From assembly GCA_043228905.1 (NCBI GenBank), contig JBHGNT010000002.1, forward strand, positions 18,104,001 to 18,168,000: DNA of 64,000 bases, read 5' to 3'. Under the pieces are notes generated by a model. That model saw only the letters and a list, made by a program, of their open reading frames with translations, was not told where the DNA came from and did no database searches. The position numbers and the translations under genes are program-made. Below are positions 1-10,569 of the stretch, in pieces (positions within the stretch are counted from its first letter, which is position 1; every line of letters starts with the position of its first letter). This DNA is from Azolla caroliniana. Taxonomy: Eukaryota > Polypodiophyta.

Positions 1-1690
1 TATGAGAGGGGATCAATAAGACCCAATCCTCCTCTCGACTTAGGTGATGTGAGTATAGGCCATGCCACCTTGGCCCGAGATGCATGATCTTCCTTACCAT
101 ACCAAATGTAGTTGCGTACCAATCGTTGAATTTGGTGTATACTTTCCTTGGAGATTGTCCAACATGATATGTTGTACCATGTTGTTGCGAGTAATACCTA
201 GTTTGCCACTATGATGTGCCCCACTAGCGAGAGTTTTGTCGAATGGAGTGAATAACTAGTGCAATCATAGTCTCCGGAGGTATGTTGAACCCAATTTAGA
301 AACCCAAATATTTGGTGCTCGCTCCTTGATTGATCCACTTGAAAGTGGAATGGGGGTGCCATGTAGGATGTGCTTCATGAGAAAGCCATATTGCATAGAA
401 TTTGTGCCAATTGATCATGACATTGGATCTCTTGCAAAATACATCTAGACCACTTTCTAGCTTTTGTAGATTTTCGAAGTCCCCTTGTAGGTACACAACA
501 GTGTCATCTGCAAATTCTATATCCAGGAGGCTTTGGTCAGCATGCGGCACACGAAGACCACGTAGGTTTAGATGTCGCGAGTTGAGAAAGCTAGAAAATG
601 CTTCAAGGTATACTAGAAATAAGGATGGAGCCAAAGGCCATCCCTGTTGTACAGACCGCGGTATTCGGAAGAAGGGGCCCCGTTCCTATAAAGTTCTACA
701 ATGCCTTGGATCCATTACTCTTGAAAGCCGAGTTTCCCCATCACACTTTCTAGAAAGTTCCAGCATACCCTGTCATATGCTTTCTCAAAATCTAGGAGCA
801 TCACAACTACCTTGTTGTTGGTACGCTTGCAAGGGCTATCCTTCCCAAAAAGAGAAAAGGTTGTCTAGGATGCTCCGATTTCTAACGAAACTTGTCTGGG
901 AAAAATGAATGAGTTGAGGGAGAAGTGGTGCTAAGCAGCGTGCCACGGTTCTTGCAAGCAACTTATTGACAGTATTGAGAAGAGTTATGGGTCGCCACTT
1001 ACTAATGTTGTTGGCACTCCCACCACTTTTAGGAATGAGATGTATCATCCCCTATCCAAATTTCTCTAGCATGTTTCCAAAGGTGATGATCTCGTCTTAT
1101 GCTTGGAGGATGTCTTCTTTAATAGTATCCCAAAGGCACGTGAAAAAGTGAGGGGTGCAGTCGTTGATTCGGGAGCAACTATCTGCATCCAAATCGGAGA
1201 GGGCCTCTCGTATCTTGATGTTTGATAAGGGACGCAAAAGCCATGTATTCATATCTGACGTGACTTTCTCGGGTATGCTCTAGAGGATAATATCTTGTCT
1301 TATGTCTTCCCCTGTGGCTATATTATCTTCAGTAAGTAGTCGCTTATAGTAACTTGTGGCAATATTCCTCATTTCGTCGCTGCCCTCCCTTCCCTTCTAG
1401 GGCCTAGCCTACATAAATGCGGTCGATGCAAGATAGGGTGGGTCCACTATTTCACCCATTTGATTGGGAGAATAAGAGAGAGTCCCTTTTTCGTTGGAAG
1501 TTGTCAGAGTGCCATCTATCTCTCAGGTTAAGGTGTACACATAACTTCTCCCATTGTTTTCGTTTTCTTCCTTGTAGAACTATGGGATTGTTGTTGGAGC
1601 TATTGTGAAGAGATTCGATCATATTAAAATCCCCTCCAATGCACCACTCCTCCGCATCAGCTACTTGTAGGCGAATGCGCTCCCAAAATA
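1..1690 (-). mobile_element. LINE (L1-like) relic: endonuclease end plus reverse transcriptase
   Basis: A minus-strand non-LTR retrotransposon fragment that would copy itself by target-primed reverse transcription. Reading from 1690 down, the end of an endonuclease domain is visible (EEWCIGGDFN near 1640). A YYKRLL-type linker follows around 1340, then the start of the reverse transcriptase (MIHLIPKSGG, SKWRPITLLNT at 836-1048), then the catalytic FADD motif near 510. Stops and frameshifts separate these blocks, so it is dead. It is close to the LINE at 38495-40192, but each copy has indels the other lacks. It also runs about 11 nt further 5' than that copy before meeting the Gypsy C LTR at about 1690. 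The left end is cut by the window. Confidence 0.85.
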
Positions 1691-2151
1691 TTAGAGACAC
1701 GAACTAAAGTAAGCATTAGATAAGGATAGAATATAGATAGAAAAATAGAAAGGAGAAAGAGAAAGAAGGGTGCCGATACACCCGACCACCCCCGACTGAA
1801 GGGATCAAGGCGGACTCGAGCCTCGATTGGTGTCCCATACCACTGCCGTGGCATCGAGTCGTACCTGGTGTTGGCGTGCTCGCTACAAGAGTTGAACCAC
1901 CACAAGACAGAGTCTCGACGTAGTCAACAAGATGATCAAATGAGGGTAGCTAGACCTCTTATTTATAGCAAAACCCAAGGCCCCTACGCAAGTTCACAAT
2001 TGGCCTAATGGGTTGTCTCAATACCGAGGATTAAAAGTAATCCTCCCCTTCTTTACACTCCCGTTTATCCCTCGCAGTTATCCACGTGTATAGAATACTA
2101 TGGTAAATTCTCACCACGGGATATTCTATGGTCATGCCCGTAACATACTCA
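1690..2151 (-). repeat. 3' LTR of Gypsy C
   Basis: In element sense the LTR begins TGAGTATG right after the polypurine run AAGAGGG (2152-2160). It contains a TATA-like CTATAAATAAG near 1965 and ends around GTCTCTAAT where LINE sequence begins. Roughly 350 bp of it reappear in the opposite orientation at 31723-32090, including the TATA box. The distal boundary is uncertain because no clear CA end or target duplication is visible. Confidence 0.6.
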
Positions 2152-4118
2152 CCCTCTTTAAAACATTGCACTCTTGCAATGGAAAGTTAGGGAAGTTAGT
2201 TCTGAGAGAATTTTCGTGTTCGCATGTGGCATCTTTTATTGATTTATCCATCCATTTTATTTTAAATTCTCGGATTTCTTTAGTACGTAATTTTTTTGTT
2301 TTAACATCAAGAATTATTTCTGGTACATGGGGTTTAGAAGATAATTCTTCAAAAGTAACTAGACTTTCAGTCATAACTATATTGTTGCCAGAACCTAGAA
2401 GTTCTTTTAGATGACTCACATGAAAAACTCGATGAATTTCAACACCATCGAGAAGAGCGAGACGATAGGCTGATGACCCAATGCGTTTGAGGACTATAAA
2501 AGGTCCACAAAACCATGGGGCTAACTTAGCGCACTTACCCTTAGACAATGTCTTAGAATTGTGAGGTACACGTAAAAATACCTTCTGTCCAGGGTTGAAT
2601 ACACGAGGTTGCCTATGATGATTGGCATAAAAACGTGTTGTTTCTTGAGCTGTTTTTATATTATCTCGTGCAATATGCAACGTATCTTGCATATCCCGAA
2701 GAAAGTTTTGCGTACTTCGCAACTCATCATAATGTATATTAACATCAATCGGGGCTCGTGGCTAAGAACCATTCATCAACATAAAAGGACTATATCTCGT
2801 CGACGTATGCTTGGAGCTGTTATAAGCAAACTCCAAATTTGGGAGATAACGTTCCCATTTTGTTGGTTTTGCACCAACGTATGCTCGAAGAATGTCCTCA
2901 ATAATTTGATTTACTCGTTCTGTCTGTCCATCAGATTGAGGATGATCCGTGGAACTCATGCTCAATGTAGTTTCTAACTTCTTCAAGACTTGCGTCCAGA
3001 AGTCACTAGTAAACTTTGGATCTCGATCATTCACGATATCCATCGGTAACCCATAAAAACGAAATAACTCGTCAACAAATTGGTAAGCCAATTCAAGAGT
3101 TGTTACCGTGGTTTTAGTAGCAAAAAATCTGGCCATTTTAGTTAGTCTATCAACGACAACCTAGATGGCATCATGGCCTTTTTGGGTGCGAGGAAGGCTA
3201 ACAATAAAATGCATGGATATACTTTCCCACTTATTGTTGGGAATGTCCAAGGGATGTAAAAGTCTTGCGGCTTTAAGTCGCTCGGCTTTGTTAACCTGAC
3301 ATTGGTGACATTTAGTCACATAGCTATGTATGTCGGGGCACATCTTAGGCCAATAGAATTGAGTGGAAATGAGAACGAGTGTACGATGTATTCCAAGGTG
3401 CCCTACTGAGGGTGCATCATGGCATTAAAAAAGAATCCTCTTTTTGACCTTGGGTAAATCTGGAACACAAACCTTCCCATTACGGTAGAGTAGACCGTTA
3501 GCAATGTGGAAGTATTCCTTCGAGGATGTGGTGGTGTCTGTTCTAGACTGAACTCTTGCCCAGTATTTTGCGAAATAACTGTCATCAAGATACTTTCCTC
3601 GAAGGTGATCATACAGATCTGATGTTATTTCAGTGAAGCTAAGCATGTTAACTTAACGGATACGACTTAGTGCATCAACGTCAGTGTTCATGGATCCTTT
3701 ACGATATCGTATGGAAAAATCAAAGTCCTCGATGAGATCAGCCCATCGTGCCTTATGACCTTTCAGGTCTTGTTGGTCACAAAAATATTTGAAGGACTCG
3801 TGGTCCGTAGTTACCAAAAAGCGATTTCGATAAATATAATGGCACCATGTTTTGAGCGCATGTATAATTGCAAATAATTCCTTTCCTTGAACGGTATACC
3901 GACATTGAGCAGAATCAAGTTTCTTACTCTTGAAAGCTATTGGTTTACCATCTTGATATAAGACAACACCTATAGCATAATCACTTGCATCGGTTTGAAC
4001 CTCAAAAGATTTTGAAGGATCGGGTAAAAAAAGTGAAGGAGCCTTGCACACCAGGTCCTTGAGTTCCTTAAAGGCGAGGTCTAGTGTAGCATTCCAGATA
4101 ATAGGTTTTGTAGACTTA
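2132..4118 (-). pseudogene. Gypsy C pol: RNase H, integrase and chromodomain
   Basis: The downstream half of a Ty3/Gypsy polyprotein. RNase H shows QTDASDYAIG and TTDHESFKYF (3653-4118). The zinc-binding part of integrase is visible around 3161-3343 (HSYVTKCHQCQ). The integrase core shows NDRDPKFTSDFW and HPQSDGQTERVNQ (2762-3136). The C-terminal part (2132-2722) ends in a chromodomain-like block (PEIILD, then FKIKWMD) expected to guide integration to marked chromatin. Stops and frameshifts separate the four segments, so no polyprotein can be made. The pol frame runs about 20 nt into the 3' LTR. Confidence 0.85.
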
Positions 4119-4987
4119 TGTTGTCGTGCCTTTCGGCGCCGGATCGTTTGCGTGAGTTGGATGGGAACCACTGGGGTTTTGGACTAGGAGAAAGAAGAAT
4201 ATGAGATAAGGCTAGCAATGAATAGGTAGAAAGATAAGTAAGTTATGAATCTCGTGAAACCCACGAGTTTAGTGTATTTCATCAATATTTTGATAGTAAG
4301 AGACAATTTTGATCACAATTTCGTGAATCCCATGAATATATTATATTAATTGGTGTTTTAGGAAATATATCCAATTTCCAAATATTTTTCACACCCATTA
4401 CATTGTGCTCCTCATCCTTATATAGTGATGAGAGAGTCTTCACAATCCTTGCTTTTTCTCTAACTATAGACTATATGCTTTATCTAATATGCTTTTTCTA
4501 ACTTTAGTTTTCATGCACATTGCATGTGCATGATTAGCTTTCTATCCCATCTTTTCTTTTAACTTGAGTGTGTATGCATGAGTAACTTTTTGTACCATGC
4601 ATATCTAGAATATTTACATGGAGGTGCAAGGTTCGAATCTTGCCTATGCATGTAATATATATTTTTATATTTTCTTCTATTTACAAATTTGTCTCTTCAT
4701 CCGGTGAGAGACTCTCACCGGCCTTCTTTATCCGGCTCTTGCCGGTTCTTACCGGGTCTCCTTGCCGATTCCTCCTTCATCCGATTCCATCCAGTTATCC
4801 TTACCGGTCCTCTTCGTCCGCTTCTGACCGACTCTCACCGGCCTTCTTCATCCGGCTCTTGCCGGGTCTCCTTACCGGTTTCGGTCCTTACCGGTTCCCC
4901 CTTCCGGTTCTCACCGGGTACTCCATGTCCTATCCGGAGAGACCAAAAATGTAATTTTTCACGTAGTGTGCAAATTACACTACGACA
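4119..4987. mobile_element. Insertion splitting Gypsy C, possibly a solo LTR
   Basis: About 870 bp of foreign sequence separates the reverse transcriptase and RNase H blocks of Gypsy C. The limits are inferred from where the pol reading frame breaks off. The ends read TGTTGTCG and CTACGACA, so TG and CA termini are possible, but the flanking 5 bp (ACTTA and ATGCG) do not match. Inside are a TATA-like CTTATATAGTG near 4418, a tRNA-like B box (GGTTCGAATCT at 4630-4640) and a CCGG-rich stretch duplicated with a 120-bp period (4700-4920). A solo LTR is the simplest reading; a SINE-containing composite is possible. Confidence 0.4.
4961..4985. repeat. Short inverted repeat at the edge of the insertion
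   Basis: CGTAGTGT and ACACTACG are separated by 7 nt, giving a perfect 8-bp stem at the right edge of the insertion. It may be part of an element terminus. No function is implied. Confidence 0.4.
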
Positions 4988-5092
4988 ATGCGTTTGACCT
5001 TTTAGAAGATTAGTAAATGACGTCGTCAATTGGGAGTAATTACGAAGGGATTTTCGCAAAAACCCGACAAAACCAAGGAATGATCAAACTTC

Positions 5093-5704
5093 TCAAATAT
5101 TCCGAAGAGTGAGTGGGCCAAAGCTTGATTTTCTCAATGCGAGAAGGATCAATTTCAACTCCTCGTTCAGTTTGAGATGTCCAAGATAAGTAATTGATTT
5201 CTTGAAGAACTCACATTTTGAGATCTTCGCATAAAATTGTTTGTCACAGAATGTTTGTAAAACAAAGCAGACATGTTTAGCATGTTCTTGTAATGTACGG
5301 CTATAAACTAAAATATCATCCAAGAAAAAAACAAGAAATTTTCCAAGTTGTTCTCGGAAAATGTCATTCATTTCTTGTTGAAATGTAGCCGTAGCATTGG
5401 TCAAACCAAAAGGCATAACCAAAAACTCATAATGTTCATAGCGCGTACGAAATGCCGTTTTAGGAATATCGTCCTCACTTATACGAATTTGATGGTAGTC
5501 TGTACGGAGATCAAGTTTTGTAAAATACCAAGCTCCTTGGAGAAGGTCAATTAGATAGTCAGCCCGGGGCAATGGATATGAATTCTTGATCATCACTTTA
5601 TTCAAGCGTCGGTAATTAATACACATACGCCATGTGCCCTCTTTCTTTTTAACCAAGAGAACTGGTGCACCCCATGGAGATTTACTATAACATATATAAC
5701 CCAT
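5093..5704 (-). pseudogene. Gypsy C reverse transcriptase
   Basis: This segment has the Ty3/Gypsy reverse transcriptase signature: [19 protein letters not shown], then [13 protein letters not shown], then [13 protein letters not shown], and the catalytic FLDD followed by ILVYS. The frame is lost after YLGH. A continuation (LRNYSQLTTSFTNLLKG) is readable at 5000-5060, just before the insertion. Residues before 5704 continue upstream in broken frames through a region with a protease-like FDLGSSHNFV (near 6340). The usual DSG of the protease reads DLG here, so even the protease would probably be inactive. Confidence 0.85.
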
Positions 5705-5911
5705 TCGTAAATAGTCCTTGAGTTGCTTAGATACCTCATCCTCTTCGGATCAACTTAAGCAATAAGGAGGTATACTTATTGGTGCAACGCCAAGTACAAT
5801 ATCTATACGATGGTCTATATTACATTTAGGAGGTAACCCATCTGGTAGTTCACTTGGAAAAACATCACGAAAATCATTTAAGATTTCATCAAGTTGTTGT
5901 TCAAAATATGT

Positions 5912-7433
5912 TCATTGAACCGAGACATTATCGATATTGTAAACGTGAATGTCCGGATCAAGTACACAATAAAATAGAGTAGAACAAGAAAACTTGGATA
6001 TTGATGGAGAGGAAACAATCAAGAGGGATTGTTTTTTTACACATTGAATAAAATGAGTACAATCGTTTAGTACAAATGTAATTGAATGATGAACCCAATC
6101 AATAGATAAAGAAGAGTTTTTATTATAGAACCAAGGATAACCCAGTATTACATTAGTGGTACAAAGATTCATTACATGGAAGTCTACTTGCTCTATATAA
6201 GTATCAATAGAAATTCCTAATGAATGAATCACCCCGTTGATGTATTGTACTCTTCCATCAGTCAAGTGCATTGTATAGGTGTGATCACTTACGGTGGGTT
6301 GGATTCCCCATATCTAAACCAAACGATCATTCACAAAGTTGTGTGAGCTTCCCAAATCAAACAAAAATTGTACGGGAGATCCATTGATATACCCGTTTGC
6401 ATGTAGTAAATCATTGGGACCCAATACATAGTGAGGGAAAGAACATTGACAATTACTTAAATGATGTGTATAGACCTGAAGGACATTAGGAATCTGACCT
6501 TTATCGTCTCCATCTTTAGCTTTGCTGTCGTACTCTTTCCGTTGGAGCTTTCGACATTGTTCTTTCGTATGACCCTTCTTTTTGAAGAATACGCAAAAAG
6601 GATGTTGTCGCTTATAATCGCGATCCATGAATTCGTTGGGTGTCTTGTGTTTCCCAGCGAATTGCGACTGCTTAATCCCGGGCGCTTCGTTGGGTTTGTT
6701 GTGGTCCTTCTTCGAAGTGCGTTGATAGCGAAGAACTATTTCAACAGCCTCTTCGAAGGATTTTGGATCCTTATCATGCACTATCCAGTGATAGTCCGAA
6801 TTGGGGATGCCATTGACAAAACAAGAGATTAACCAATTGTCCCCTTCTAGACCCGATTTCTAGATTTGGGATCTAGCATGGTGGACATAGTCTTCTAGCG
6901 AGGAAAACTTCCTGCTAGAGATGTTCATTAAAGCTTGTGCTGCCTCGGTTCGAGAGGGAGGTTGCAGAAATTGGCCCTTGAAAACTGTGACAAAATTTAT
7001 CCAGGTATCGGGCAATTTCCCCAAAGTACGGAGCCCATGACACCACGTGGCGGCCTTACCCCCTAGTTCTCGGCCGACATATGCAATCTTCGTACTATCT
7101 GGCGTGGGATAGAGCTCAAAATGAGACTCCCATCGGCCCAGCCACGTGCAGATTGCTTCTTTAGTTCTTTCCTTTTTTTTCTCCCGTAAATGGCTTAACA
7201 ACAAACGATGGTTCACCCTGTCGCTCATCAGGTCTATTAGTCTCACGTTGTAAACTAATGGCACATGCCTCGAGAGCACTTTGAGATTGCCGAAGTTCGG
7301 TCATCTGTTGAGCGGTGAAACTAAGGTATTGGGTTATTTGTGAAAATTACATCTCAATGGACATTTGTCTAGGAGGATTTCCTTGAGTTCCATCCGCTTG
7401 AGCGGATGACATCGAGTTGTTATTTTGAGCCAT
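5912..7433 (-). pseudogene. Gypsy C gag and protease region
   Basis: Gag starts at the ATG at 7431-7433 and meets a stop after about 29 codons (near 7346). The main gag domain is readable at 6860-7279 (TWLGRWESHFELYP, then ATWCHGLRTLG). A zinc knuckle-like motif follows at 6314-6781 (CVFFKKKGHTKEQC), in which the second knuckle cysteine is replaced by phenylalanine. The protease region with an altered active site (FDLGSSHNFV) and its C-terminal part (5912-6271, VILGYPWF) come next. The blocks are in different frames. The protein would have packaged element RNA in a cytoplasmic particle; this copy is dead. Confidence 0.75.
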
Positions 7434-7642
7434 TGAATGATTATTTCTGGCAAAGAAATAGGATAAGGTCAGACAAATAGTCATAACATCATGTCATGAT
7501 GTAAACATATCATGGGCAAACATTAATCGATATCATGATCTCATGTCAATACCCCTCTAGACGTATCATGACCTCGAAATGCACTTAGACTTCAAGTCTA
7601 AACATGTGGTTTAGTGATATGTATCAACGATGTTGTATGGTC

Positions 7643-7712
7643 TTGGTCATATTTGAACTCAAGACCTTGAGAACAAATGCACTAAACACTTGGGCCAACC
7701 AAGTAGGTTGCT
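7643..7712 (-). repeat. tRNA-derived SINE-like fragment
   Basis: On the minus strand a CTTGGTTGGCCCAAG block resembles a tRNA A box, and GGTCTTGAGTTCAAAT resembles a B box about 40 nt later. This is the arrangement of plant tRNA-derived SINE heads. No tail or target duplication was identified, so it is tentative. Confidence 0.35.
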
Positions 7713-8389
7713 CTTCTTGAATATTTAATGCTTCATTCATATAAGAGATATGCGAGGCATTTGCCCATATATGTTTTTTTAAAAGAAACATATATGTCAA
7801 GAGTCCTTATTTCCCCCTCGTTTACTACAAAATATGTTGGTATGTTACCTAACCTCAAGTCTCGTAATTACGATGGCATACGCAAAAGTGCAACCTAATG
7901 GTCAAGCCAAATAAGCCCTCTTTTCGTAGGAGGCCCACATGACCCATCACATGGTTAGGTCATTATGAATGCCTCTCATAAGAATGATCTCATGGTGGCA
8001 TCGTATCCATGTAACGAGGGAGGGATGTTGGATATGTGTGTCATAGGAGCGACCTCACATGAAGTGGGTCAAGCCCTACATTCTCAACATCATTGTGGCT
8101 ATAGGCATTTCTTTACGTAATAAAATCGAAGTCACCAACGGGAATGTCAACAATAAAAAATTGTTGAGAAAAGGGATGGTGACAACGCCATTCTCACAAA
8201 AATGTGAGGACGGCCACCAAGATCCTTTCCCCGAAAAGGAAAACATTCGATATAAAGATCACGTAATATCAAATATACACATAGGTTTATTTATCACATA
8301 TATACGATCAAATACGTATACACGTGACCACATATGCGTATATTAAAAAAAATCGTAACATCAAATAGCCAACATATGATGAAATCAAG

Positions 8390-8680
8390 ACACATAATTG
8401 AGGCATGTAGCCTCTACGCACACGAAACATCCAAAAATAAAGTTTAATCGTAATACGCAATTGAGGTATTGACCTCATAGGCATACGACACCAAACGCAT
8501 ATCATTTACAACAAAATCGAGGTATTGACCTCATACACATACGTAACATATGTATGTGAGCGTAATACGCAATTGAGGTATTAACATCGTATGCATACGA
8601 CACTAATCACATATTATTTATATGTCAAATGCGGTATTAACCTCGTGCACATATGTAAACGTTTTATATAACCAATTAAT
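8390..8680. repeat. Degenerate tandem array, unit about 57 bp
   Basis: Five imperfect units share the core GAGGTATTGACCTC followed by CATACG. They start near 8394, 8457, 8513, 8568 and 8625. The core is itself a small inverted repeat (GAGGT and ACCTC). No coding content. Confidence 0.7.
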
Positions 8681-8794
8681 TACCACTAGATCATCATTGA
8701 ATCTATAAAAAAAATTACATATTAACCATACACATGATTAAATTGGGAGAAGAAAGAATAGAAAAAACAAGAAAGATTACCGAATTTCCGTTGT

Positions 8795-9193
8795 TGAGGA
8801 TAATATCTTGTCTTATGTCTTCCCCTGTGGCTATATTATCTTCAGTAAGTAGTCGCTTATAGTAACTTGTGGCAATATTCCTCATTTCGTCGTTGCCCTC
8901 CCTTCCCTTCTAGGGCCTAGCCTACATAAATGCGGTCGATGCAAGATAGGGTGGGTCCACTATTTCACCCATCTGATCGGGAGAATAAGAGAGAGTCCCT
9001 TTTTCGTTGGAAGTTGTCAAAGTCCCATCTATCTCTCAAGTTAAGGACCTGTACACATAACTGCTCGCATTGTTTTTGTTCTCTTCCTTGTAGAACTATG
9101 GGATTGTTGTTGGAGCTATCGTGAAGGGATTCGATCATATTAAAATCCCCTCCAATGCACCACTCCTCCGCATCAGCTACTTGTAGGCGAATG
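8795..9193 (-). mobile_element. LINE fragment, copy of the LINE piece upstream of the MADS gene
   Basis: This 399-bp LINE piece is nearly identical to 39797-40192 and also similar to 1284-1681. It covers the linker between endonuclease and reverse transcriptase and the end of the endonuclease. It stops at GGCGAATGCCC exactly where the LINE upstream of the MADS gene stops, then continues into a copy of that gene's promoter. It therefore belongs to the duplicated block 8795-10565. Confidence 0.85.
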
Positions 9194-10127
9194 CCCGTTC
9201 TGTGCTGCTATTTGGAGCATAAACATTCATGAAATTGTAAGCTATAATTTGTTTTGTTATTGTGGTAGTTGTTCTAATTCTTCCTTTTTGTTTGATGCAA
9301 GGTCATATTTATTCTAATATACAAAAAAACATTATCGGTTTGGAAATGATGCCTCCGTGGTAGACACTAGAAAGCATAGCATTTATGTATTACTTCAAAT
9401 AAAACATATGTTTAAAAACAATCTATTTTGGAGATTGTTGACGAGTCCTCAAGGAATCTTTGGAGGGCATCTTCTGACATAAACCATTGACATTGGAATT
9501 GTTGTTCAACACTATGATTTACACAAAGAATTTCTCTAATATGGTTCTATTTCTCAAACAAACCGTTTACAAATATATTTATGACACGAACAGTTCATGG
9601 AGTATGCTTTACACAATGAACAAAACATTTCCCAAGTATGTCTCAATATAGACCAAAAACGTGAAATGTTTCTTATGGGTAGCACAAGAATCAATTTACT
9701 AAAGTATTGATACCATAAGGAGCTTGGTTTTTTCTTTTAACGTCCCAGCACGGTAATAACGAACACGTCATTATTCAACCACCAAATTGAATGTGATAAC
9801 ATGTAGGCGTAATCAATTCAATAATGCAAAGGGGTATGTATTTGTGATTAGTTGGAGGAAAAAGCAAGATAGAGAGAGGATCATCCCCCAAAACAAAAGA
9901 ACCTCTTTGGGGCACCACCTAAATGGGAAGTACGCTCAAAAGAGCTTGTTTGGGGCCCACATTTTGGGCTGGCTCCCAATAATGTAGGTTTGCGAGTTCT
10001 TTTGTTGGGTGCGACTACATATGTACTAGTTAGTAACTACATACTATTAATGTAGTAACTAGCATGTTGTGGAAAAGCGACCCATCAATTATATACATAT
10101 ACGGTGCATAAATATATATAATAATAC

Positions 10128-10158
<31 letters not shown>

Positions 10159-10565
10159 AAGAGAGGGAGAGAGGGAGAGAGATTATAATAATTGTATTTA
10201 TGGGCATATGTACATATGTATTATGGATGGAAGGAAATCCAATTGACGCGTGGCAAGAGGCTTTAATTCTAGAAAATGCGTAAAGGAAACGCGAGCCCCT
10301 CAAGAAAGGGCATATCTGACCACTCTTCGGTAGACACGTGCCCCCAGCCACTGGCGGTAAATCACGTGAATCACTTTAAATTTATTTATTCTACGTCACA
10401 TATTTGATTACCACGTCCAAGCGAATTTGTTTTTTAAGAAAAATAGATGATGAAGTATGTGTGTACATAGATACATAAATATGTATGGCATAAATAACAA
10501 TAATTAATAATAATAATAATAAATAAATAAGGTATTTAAAGAAGAAATAGGCGGGGGGGTAAGAG
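9194..10565 (+). promoter_or_regulatory. Second copy of the MADS-box gene promoter region
   Basis: This stretch matches 40193-41575, the region ending at the 5' UTR of the MADS-box gene, with small substitutions and indels. Both CACGTG G-boxes (10335-10340 and 10363-10368), the TA/GA microsatellite and the TATTTAAAG element are kept. The match ends at GAAATAGGCGG, near the expected transcription start. The MADS exon is absent; a plus-strand Gypsy C fragment follows instead. The copy lacks about 30 bp present near 41258-41290. Whether it is transcribed is unknown. Confidence 0.85.
10128..10185. repeat. TA and GA microsatellite in the promoter copy
   Basis: An alternating TA run is followed by AGAGAGGGAGAGAG. 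The equivalent site in front of the gene (41105-41148) has a shorter TA run and a longer GA run, so the locus is length-variable. Confidence 0.85.
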
Positions 10566-10569
10566 GAAT

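Larger units (their letters stand above)
1690..7433 (-). mobile_element. Gypsy C: decayed chromodomain Ty3/Gypsy retrotransposon
   Basis: A minus-strand Ty3/Gypsy element in the order gag, protease, reverse transcriptase, RNase H, integrase, chromodomain, then 3' LTR. Every block is recognisable but separated by stops and frameshifts. The gag start codon is at 7433. An insertion of about 870 bp (4119-4987) splits reverse transcriptase from RNase H. A polypurine tract and 3' LTR are visible at 1690-2160. No matching 5' LTR was found between 7434 and 8794, so the upstream end is lost or too diverged to see. The C-terminal chromodomain places it among plant chromoviruses. A piece of the same family lies in the opposite orientation at 10570-11829. 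Confidence 0.85.
7434..8794. other. AT-rich stretch upstream of Gypsy C gag, no gene recognised
   Basis: No coding region or LTR matching 1690-2151 was found. It contains a SINE-like fragment (7643-7712) and a degenerate tandem array (8390-8680). It ends abruptly at 8794, where LINE sequence starts. It may be the diverged leader of Gypsy C or unrelated filler. Confidence 0.5.

Noticed and set aside
4119-4987. Firm solo LTR call
   Set aside because: Possible TG/CA ends exist, but the flanking 5-bp sequences differ, so it is listed only as a candidate.
8390-8680. CRISPR-like array
   Set aside because: Units are degenerate and adjacent, without uniform repeats and unique spacers, and the DNA is a plant nuclear region.
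1284-9193. Reading the 400-bp LINE repeats around Gypsy C as a target-site duplication
   Set aside because: LTR elements duplicate 4-6 bp. The right copy is part of a larger block duplicated from 39797-41575.
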